Assembly: GCA_037043235.1 (NCBI GenBank)
Contig: JAWRVZ010000077.1
Span: forward strand, 2,012,501 to 2,076,500
Origin: Rhodeus uyekii
Taxonomy: Eukaryota > Chordata > Actinopteri > Cypriniformes > Acheilognathidae
DNA length: 64,000 nucleotides
Direction of reading: 5' to 3'
Made by a program: the position numbers and the translations under genes. Positions 57,961 through 64,000 of this stretch are shown here, one piece after another. Position 1 is the stretch's first letter. Each line of letters begins with the position of its first letter. The notes beneath the pieces are model-generated. The model worked only from the letters and a program-made list of their open reading frames with translations. It made no database searches and was not told the DNA's origin.

Positions 57961-58112
57961 TTCCTGTAGCTCAAAAAAGTAGAGCATGGCGCTTGCAACA
58001 CCAAGGTAATGGGTTCGATTCCTGGGGAAAGCAAGAACTGATTAGAGTGCCCTTGAATGCAATGCAAATCGCTTTGGATAAAAGCATCTGCCAAATACAT
58101 GAATGTAAATAA
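57961..58112 (+). mobile_element. tRNA-derived SINE, copy 4 (plus strand)
   Basis: The only copy on the plus strand. It has the head TTCCTGTAGCTC with a box A region, an exact box B GGTTCGATTCC at 58012-58022, the body AAGCAAGAACTGATTAGAGT and the L2-like tail ATCGCTTTGGATAAAAGCAT followed by GCCAAATAC. The head-to-tail length of about 150 bp equals the other copies. It is not a tRNA gene: acceptor and anticodon stems do not pair and the L2-like tail is joined. Confidence 0.9.
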
Positions 58113-58690
58113 AAATGTAAGTAGGGAAACCCTTTCTGCAAATTACACAAAACTGTATGTCTGGCCTACGGGCGGCTTTTGAATCTCTGCAAGACTGACA
58201 AACAGAGACCTGATTGTGTCTTTGTCCAGGCCACAGTGCACTTCCTGTGAACAACATGGACAGGAGATCTGCCTTCCTTCCTTTTCACTCTGGCACATGC
58301 CAATGAGTCATTGTTTACCGTCTTTTCAGATCTGCTGCCCTCAAAGCAACCTTCCTGACAGGACTTTTCCATTCACTCAGAATCCGTGCATGTCGAAGCC
58401 TGACACTGTGAAGCCAACAAACTCTTTTTATGATCTAAGGTTAAACTCTTCTTCTTCTGGGGCCTGTCACCATGAAATCAAAGCTAGCTGTCCATAAACA
58501 CACTCACACACGCACACACACAATCTGCTTGTTTCAAACATCTGCACTCCATGCAATATAGTTACAGTCACTGCAAGCCAGTTTTGATGTCCTAAAGCCA
58601 TTGATACACATCATTAAATGCCACAGATTCTGTTGCACATGCTGGAAAACATTCCTCTTGAATTAGAGCTTTACTGGCTATCGTGAACGA
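58113..58690. other. Unique sequence
   Basis: No element recognised. Opposite frames of 93 and 68 codons at 58166-58497 conflict and show no domain. A (CA)n-like tract lies near 58500-58522. Confidence 0.3.
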
Positions 58691-58848
58691 AAACATCAAC
58701 CGTATTTTTCGCTGCATAAGACGCACTTTTTCTTCTGGGGGGGGAAAGTTGGTGCGTCCTATCCGACGAATATAAAGAGTCCGCGGAGCGCAGCCACGGC
58801 CATAGCCGTGGTGATGACGAGTGGGGGCAATGGTGGACTTTACAGTGA

Positions 58849-59412
58849 TGACTGTGGCGAGGGGGGCGTGGTTCAGCGAGGTCTGCAGCAGGAGAGAGAG
58901 TCGGGAGACGAGCGGTCACCACGGAAGCAGAGAACGCGAGGCTCACGAGTGCAACTGAGAGAAGTGAAACGAAACTAAGAGTGAAACGAAACCGAGAGAG
59001 GCGTGACTCACAGAGAGTGAAGCGTGAGCACCAAACGCGCATGTTTTGGTTGTTTTATTTTTGTTCAAGTCTGAGGAAATAAAAGAGCCCGTGATTCTCA
59101 GCACGCTGACCCTGCCTCCTCCTTTGAGGGAGAAGAGGGAGAGGGAGAAAGGAGGAGGCAGGGTCAGCGTGCTGAGAATTTCGTTTCACTCTTAGTTTAG
59201 TTTCACTTCTCTCAGTTGCACTCGTGAGCCTCGCGTTCTCTGCTTCCGTGGTGACTCGCGTCTCGTCTGGGTCTCTCTTCCCGGCTGTTTATATCCGGTC
59301 TCTTCCGGTGCGCAAGTAGATCAAGTGCAAATTGACAAAAACCTGTGGCTCGTCTCCCGACTCTCTGTCCCGCTGCAGACCTCCCTGAAACACGCCCCCC
59401 TCGCCACAGTCA
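58849..59412. mobile_element. Palindromic insertion: two inverted LTR-like copies
   Basis: Both ends read inward as TGACTGTGGCGAGGGGGGCG. Three collinear arm pairs fold back: 58849-58913 with 59348-59412, 58915-58991 with 59179-59255 (essentially one mismatch), and 59094-59125 with 59148-59179 (perfect 32 bp, 22-base G/A-rich spacer). The left copy alone keeps TTTTATTTTTGTTC and AAATAAAAGAGC, an LTR-like poly(A) region. The right copy alone keeps the complement of GGATATAAACAGCCGG, an LTR-like TATA region. TGTGGCGAGG...-starting units of this type resemble LTRs of cyprinid retrotransposons. No direct target duplication was found. Confidence 0.8.
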
Positions 59413-59561
59413 CCCATTCCCCACTTCCCGGTTTACACACAAAGTGAATAACCAGAGAGAAAAGGAACGGTAAATAATAATACACTTAGCAACCATAAGA
59501 CATAAGCAACAAACTATTAGACACACCATACACAAGGTTTAAACACAATGAAGTAAACACA

Positions 59562-59702
59562 ATGACTTTTAGTAATGCCTTGGATGGAACAGAAGACAAC
59601 GTTTTATTTGACACCAGTGAGGAAGAAAGTGATGACAATGACTGCATGGATCTGTCCTTCCTCATTTCTGATTTCAGCGAAGAATTATTGGGGTTTGAAT
59701 AA
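59562..59702 (+). pseudogene. Short acidic open frame, possible transposase C-terminal remnant
   Basis: 46 codons from ATG (59562) to TAA, with the frame open upstream to 59499. The product has an acidic patch (TSEEESDDNDC, about residues 18-28) and ends SDFSEELLGFE. Acidic Ser/Asp/Glu tails close many pogo/Tigger-type transposases, and the frame lies at the right place, shortly before the 3' terminal repeat and on the same element (58700-59937). No DDE or helix-turn-helix part remains. It may be coincidence. Confidence 0.35.
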
Positions 59703-59949
59703 AAACATTACAGCCTTATTTCTGTTACTTTCACTGTTTACTGACTTTACTGACTGTTAATGAGAGTAAAGATAGTTCTTAATATGTTACATGGTTGGCA
59801 TAAAATTGTTCTTAAACTGCTGTTAACTTTATACAGTTGATATAAAATATTTTACTACAGTATTTGGTTCAGAATCTTTTTTTTCTAGATTTCCCTCCTT
59901 TAAATTTTGGGAGCGTCTTATATGGCTAAAAATACGGTAGCTACTTTTT

Positions 59950-60310
59950 TTAGCTATAGTATGCATGCATGCACTATTTAGGAGTCTTAGCAGTGTTGAA
60001 AGAAGAATGTTCTATATAGTATGAATGTGTGTGGTATGAATGACATACTACATCCACCAAGTAGTCATGGTCATGTGACCTAGGGCATCAGTTGTGATGC
60101 TTAACTTCCATAAACAAATCCTCTCCTGTGGCCTGATGGGATAGCAAAGCATCCATATCGAATGCACACTTCAGAAACTCACCGGAAGTAGTTGGTCACC
60201 AGGGTACTTTTAGCTTACTGTTTTATGAATGCTATGAATTGAAACAAACTACTCTTCTCATATAATGTATATTCCGGCGTAGTGCATGTACTTGGTTTTT
60301 GATACATTTT
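59950..60310. repeat. Probable decayed MITE (GACATACTACATCC type)
   Basis: AGTATGCATGCATGCACTAT, TGAATGACATACTACATCC, CACACTTCAGAAACTC and ACCGGAAGTAG are typical of a cyprinid repeat whose ends mix AGTATGC and CATACT words (from memory). It directly follows the transposon at 58700-59937. Boundaries unclear. Confidence 0.35.
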
Positions 60311-61553
60311 TACAAATTTAATATTGAACCAAACTATTCTAGTAATGCATTTTTTATACATTTAGACCATGGGCATGTCTAATTGAACACACAGGGTGGA
60401 AATGCTGCTTTCTTGAAACTAGTTTGTGCAATATTTAGATTGTTTTGCAAAAACTACATTTGGAACATTCAAATTATTAGTTGTTTTTTTTATGTGCTCT
60501 TGAACACAAAATGCTGCTTTATTTGAGAATAACCTTTGTGATAAGTTAGGTTCATGTAATTTTTTCTTCTTTCTTCTTTCCTTGTTTCTTATTTTTCGGC
60601 CCACAATTGACACTGTACTGCTGTTAAAGAGTTTTTAGTCACTAACTAAATGAAGGATAAAAAGAGACCCTCTCCAACAATTCCCTTCCCTAGCGACACC
60701 TTCGATTCCTGCGTCAGCTGTGACTGTCCCGTTCGCCTCGTATTGATATTAAAAGCTTATGTGCTGCTGGTTTTTCCAGTAAATTAGAGAAAACAAAATC
60801 TCCTGATTAGTCAATTAAGTGCCACATTAGTCTGGGACTTAATTAAAAGATAGGACAGCCTCTTTAAGGATATGCTACAATGTGTGTGGAATGTTTAAAC
60901 AGGAGATTGAACAAATGGAGCTTGTTAAAACTCTCTGTGAGTCACTTGACATCTTACACGACTGCAACTAGGGCTTCACAAATAGAATGTCAGGCTGACG
61001 CGCTCTCTAGATCTTGCTATGCTAATCTGGGACAGGGAGAGAAATGGTGCCACGCAACACCAGCTGGCACAACAGGATGTAAACACTCATGAAATCACAG
61101 GCTTAGCGGCCCGAAGAGCTGATGCAAGCACACATGGCTACAGACACACGGATACACTCCCGCATGGTCAGGCATGCGTGGATTGCACTTTAAAAGATTG
61201 AGGGAACTTAAAGAGACAATATTGGGAAGAAAAATTATAAATGGAGTGAGTTGAATGTAATAACCCTAAGGTTTAACAGACTGTGTTCACAACAGACGCT
61301 GTGTTGAGTACTCACTGATCCTAATGTGTGTGCACTAAGTTGAATGGGTTAAATATGAGTATGGGTTGCCAAATTTGGCCTTCATGTCTCAAACTGTACT
61401 CCGATTTGCTAAGACACAAAATTGTCCAATCAAAAAGTCAGAGATCTCAATTTAAATTTTTTCATTTATCTGTGATCCACAATAAATGCTATAGCCATCT
61501 ACTTTTTTTTTTAGATGTCAATAATTGTCTCATTTCGTCTAATTTCTTCTCAG
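60311..61553. other. Unique sequence; CNE-like at 60650-61180
   Basis: The island carries CTCCTGATTAGTCAATTAAG, CATTAGTCTGGGACTTAATTAAA and GGCTTAGCGGCCCG words. The rest is AT-rich. Two overlapping plus frames near 60880-61200 are not supported. Confidence 0.28.
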
Positions 61554-61652
61554 AAACATCTGAGCAGCAGGAGACTAACAGTAAGTAAAGCTCTGCGTTT
61601 ACTCTCATTTCTCTCCAGGTCAAACCATAAAGATGTCAAGAAGAAGTCTCCT
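61554..61652 (+). other. Exon-like 99-bp segment
   Basis: A pyrimidine-rich acceptor (TCTAATTTCTTCTCAG ending at 61553) and a GTAAGC donor (61653-61658) bracket 99 bases that are open in frame 1 as 33 codons, beginning KHLSSRRLTV and ending DVKKKSP. The length is a multiple of three. An internal donor (GTAAGT at 61581) and acceptor (CTCTCCAG ending at 61618) are too close (38 bases) to be an intron. No protein family recognised; it may be a chance arrangement. Confidence 0.17.
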
Positions 61653-61739
61653 GTAAGCAATACCAATTTAGTTTGTACTGTATGTCAAGAATTGCATCCT
61701 TTTTTCCCTCCAAAAGGAACTTAGGAGAAACATCTGAGA

Positions 61740-62600
61740 CTAAAACATAACAAAAATCCTAGGACAAAGCAACCTCTGAATAAAATGTCCCTCTGGGTAG
61801 ACGTATAACTGCTTATTGACTTCCTCAGCAGTTGTGAAAATAATAACAGTGATCAGGTATATCAAATCAATTACAGGAAATGGCGACAGTAAATTCACAG
61901 AAGATGGTCCAGTCTACCAAATTCATATCCGTAATTTAAGAGATGAGGAAAAAAGGCGGATATTTCCTTTTGAGGTGAAATAAATTATGCATCATTTCAT
62001 TCCAAAGAGAGGTAATATTATACTGGCTTTGTCTGTCCTACTTCATAAATCCTGAGCTTTAAAACACTCACGAATGCACGCACACCAACACGATCCCTTT
62101 CACACGAACACACCACACACACAAAAGACGCAATTTTTGCCAGTGCCCTGAGATTTAGGAGCCGGTACACTAAAACATCACAGTTCACTGGTTGTGTTGC
62201 CGTCTCAGCGTCACATTCTATCCAGAACAATGCGACAGCTGACAGCTTGCACAGAGATTCATCCCGCTAAGCAGAATTATTTCTGCCACGTGCTAATTTA
62301 TTAACAACCTGTGCATGCTCTAATGTAGTAAATTTGCATATACATTTTTAACCTGGAAGCATTGGAAGATCATGAATATTCCTCAGGCAGTGGAGTATTT
62401 CTCTTTGTTAGTCACTTTCGATTCTTAGAAGAGGAGCTGAAATGGGAAGGAGAAGCCACAAACGCTCCAATCTTGTGCAAGGCACGTATTCTTCCAGGGC
62501 TGTATTCCGGTCCTTCCTTAACCTTTTGCACAGAACACAGCAGAATCTGACATTAAACCTTTTACGTTGCAATTTACTGCATCCACATGCGTTTGACCTG
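61740..62600. other. Unique sequence; CNE-like at 62150-62560
   Basis: The island includes CCGCTAAGCAGAATTATTTC, GTGCTAATTTATTAAC and GATCATGAATATTCC. No gene. AT-rich to its left. Confidence 0.27.
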
Positions 62601-64000
62601 AAATAACATCATAATGCAAGAAATATATCATACTCAGTAATGCAGAAGTACTGAGAGCACAGTGGAATGAAGATGGAAATTACTTAAGACGAATGAATGA
62701 ACAAGTCTAGGAGGTCGGGGTGGCAAATTTACAAGACAGACCACAGGATGTGCAGCTATTATAAGGGGTGGTTATGTGGCGTCGGGGCAAAAGCGGTTAT
62801 TCCTGCGAGAGAAGGCTGCAGGTGCATATTTCGCACACCTGTGATGTTTCCCTGTATTCCCTTGCGTTACTCAGGGATGCAACGATCAGATGCAGGTATA
62901 AACAGCACGCCGCTGTTGCAATGCCACAAATCGTACCTGTCAGCCTGACAGGATGCCTCTATATTGTGAATAAACAAGTATAACAGAGACATAAACAGGT
63001 GTAGGTATTGTCTGAGGAGCCTGACAAACAAATCAAGAGCATCTGTAATGGTGCAATTACAGCAGCAAACAGATTTAATCTGCTATCTAATCTTGTTCTG
63101 ACTGATGATCTATAGTGAAGAAGACAGAAGAAAGAATACATGAATTAGTTTTGGTGCTTTGGTTGCTCGTACTGACTTAAAAACTCTGAAGCTGATCAAA
63201 GAGTGAGGTCGTTTTGTTGGTTTATTTGAAAGGGCAAAATTGAAAAATATGAAAAGTGTGGTTTTTTTCTACTCTAAATGAAGCTCGATGTGAAGAGGCT
63301 TCTAATTTTAAGGTGAAAAAGAAAAATATGGTCAGTCTTAAGGCAAAAATAATAATAATAAATAAAATACAATATTTATTATAAAATAAAAAACAATTTT
63401 ATTTAATTTTAATTTACTTTAAATTAAATAATCAATTTTAATGTGATTTTTTTTTTGTATTTTAATATATCGATATAGTTATCACCATATAAGTTTTACT
63501 TATTTTAGTACATGTACAAATGAGTAAAAGTTATGTGAAATAAAAAATGCTAAACGTTATTTTATATGTTTCAAAAAAATGTGTTTATGGTTATATTTTC
63601 TGTTAACTACAGTAACCTTAATATGGGGCAATTAATAATTAATATGGGGAAATCAATGAGAACATCTACATGAATATAAATGTAAAAATCGTGATTCTAA
63701 AATAGGCTTATTTTTTTGTTTACACAAAATAAACTATTTCTTTTCTCAGTTCATTTGGGGGTTAAATACGACTTTCATAGATTCATACTCGCATATATTC
63801 CATCATAATGTTTTGATCAGATTGTCACACAGAAAGGCTTCAGTAAATATAGCATATAGCATATATATAGCAAAGTGTTCTGCAAGTTCAGACAACATAT
63901 TTAAAGGGCAAAAGAAAACTGATAGCATGTTGTTTTTACATAATTACTGTTAAACCCTGTGGATTGCAGCAGCCGTTGGATCCCGATACACAAGCTCAAA
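62601..64000. other. Unique sequence to the right edge
   Basis: Moderately complex to about 63130 (GGTATAAACAGCACGCCGC, GGCAATAT-poor), then strongly AT-rich, with TAATAATAATAAATAAAA and TTTAATTTTAATTTAC tracts at 63345-63440 and an AGCATATAGCATATATATAG repeat near 63850. No gene or transposon recognised. Confidence 0.35.

Larger units (their letters stand above)
58700..59937. mobile_element. TIR-bounded DNA transposon (pogo/Tc1-mariner-like?) with nested insertion
   Basis: The left end CCGTATTTTTCGCTGCATAA continues GACGCAC. The right end, read inverted, is CCGTATTTTTAGCCATATAA continuing GACGCTC. These are terminal inverted repeats of about 27 bp with the first ten bases identical. TA follows the right end and AA precedes the left, so a TA duplication may have been half lost. 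TATAAGACGC-type ends are familiar from vertebrate DNA transposons; pogo-like is my best guess. The left internal part also has a CCACGGC-CATA-GCCGTGG hairpin (58793-58810). The interior is split by the palindromic insertion listed separately. Confidence 0.7.

Noticed and set aside
57961..58035. tRNA gene
   Set aside because: Box B is exact, but the cloverleaf cannot form and the sequence continues into the SINE body and L2-like tail shared with three other copies.
58671..59042. 123-codon minus-strand frame
   Set aside because: Crosses the boundary between the DNA transposon and the palindromic insertion; its Ser/Arg repeats come from the repetitive arm.
61554..61652. Two separate microexons (27 and 34 nt) joined by splicing of the sequence between them
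   Set aside because: The intervening 38 bases are too short for a vertebrate intron; only the single 99-bp exon reading is kept, at low confidence.

Overview
This window looks like vertebrate DNA, most likely from a cypriniform (carp- or zebrafish-like) fish. It is almost entirely non-coding. The evidence is: no compact gene array on either strand; long AT-rich intergenic or intronic stretches; abundant (GT)n, (GA)n and (TA)n microsatellites; four copies of a tRNA-derived SINE whose tail matches the widespread fish L2-type tail; Angel-type fold-back elements; two decayed Tc1-like transposons; and hAT, pogo/Tigger-like and LTR-derived pieces. Family names come from memory of teleost repeats, not from a search. 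Structural evidence (terminal inverted repeats, target-site duplications, fold-back arms) is read directly from the sequence and coordinates are given.

No complete protein-coding gene is supported. The only reasonable coding candidate is a last-exon fragment at the left edge: a pyrimidine-rich tract and AG acceptor, then a short open frame to a stop at 70, with an AATAAA at 654-659. A weaker candidate is a 99-bp segment at 61554-61652 bounded by good splice signals. The longest open frames are produced by tandem repeats. The longest non-repeat open frame (22132-22941, minus, 269 codons) shows no recognisable domain.

Layout. 1-680: possible 3' end of a gene, with a 28-bp poly-G. 680-7600: unique DNA with gene-desert-type blocks, one SINE, a 54-copy GT repeat and a fold-back MITE. 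7660-13262: Angel element, other MITE-like repeats, a Harbinger-like fragment, a 607-bp TTAA-flanked repeat and a SINE. 14755-17390: compound microsatellite and a 62-bp minisatellite with a 174-bp higher-order duplication. 19470-20345: probable solo LTR between (ATCC)n tracts. 20400-25000: block with conserved-element character. 25675-26154: intact-ended hAT MITE with a perfect 8-bp target duplication. 28391-29600: Tc1-like remnant next to a TA-flanked pogo/Tigger-like element. 33592-34372: second Tc1-like pseudogene. 36381-37640: 1.26-kb minisatellite of 19-bp units. 37741-37907: SINE with a perfect 10-bp target duplication. 38200-53300: mostly unique sequence with many regulatory-looking islands, one strong CTCF-like site, and repeat fragments at 46577 and 48184-48730. 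53634-53690: retroposon tail. 57961-58112: fourth SINE. 58700-59937: TIR-bounded DNA transposon interrupted by a 564-bp palindromic insertion made of two inverted LTR-like copies. 60000-64000: MITE-like sequence and unique DNA.

Between the repeats lie many 200-500-bp islands of balanced base composition with homeodomain (TAATTA/ATTAAT), POU octamer (ATGCAAAT), E-box and GATA-like words. This is the texture of a gene desert or long intron around a developmental regulator. I could not identify the target gene, and conservation cannot be tested from one sequence, so these islands are given at low confidence.
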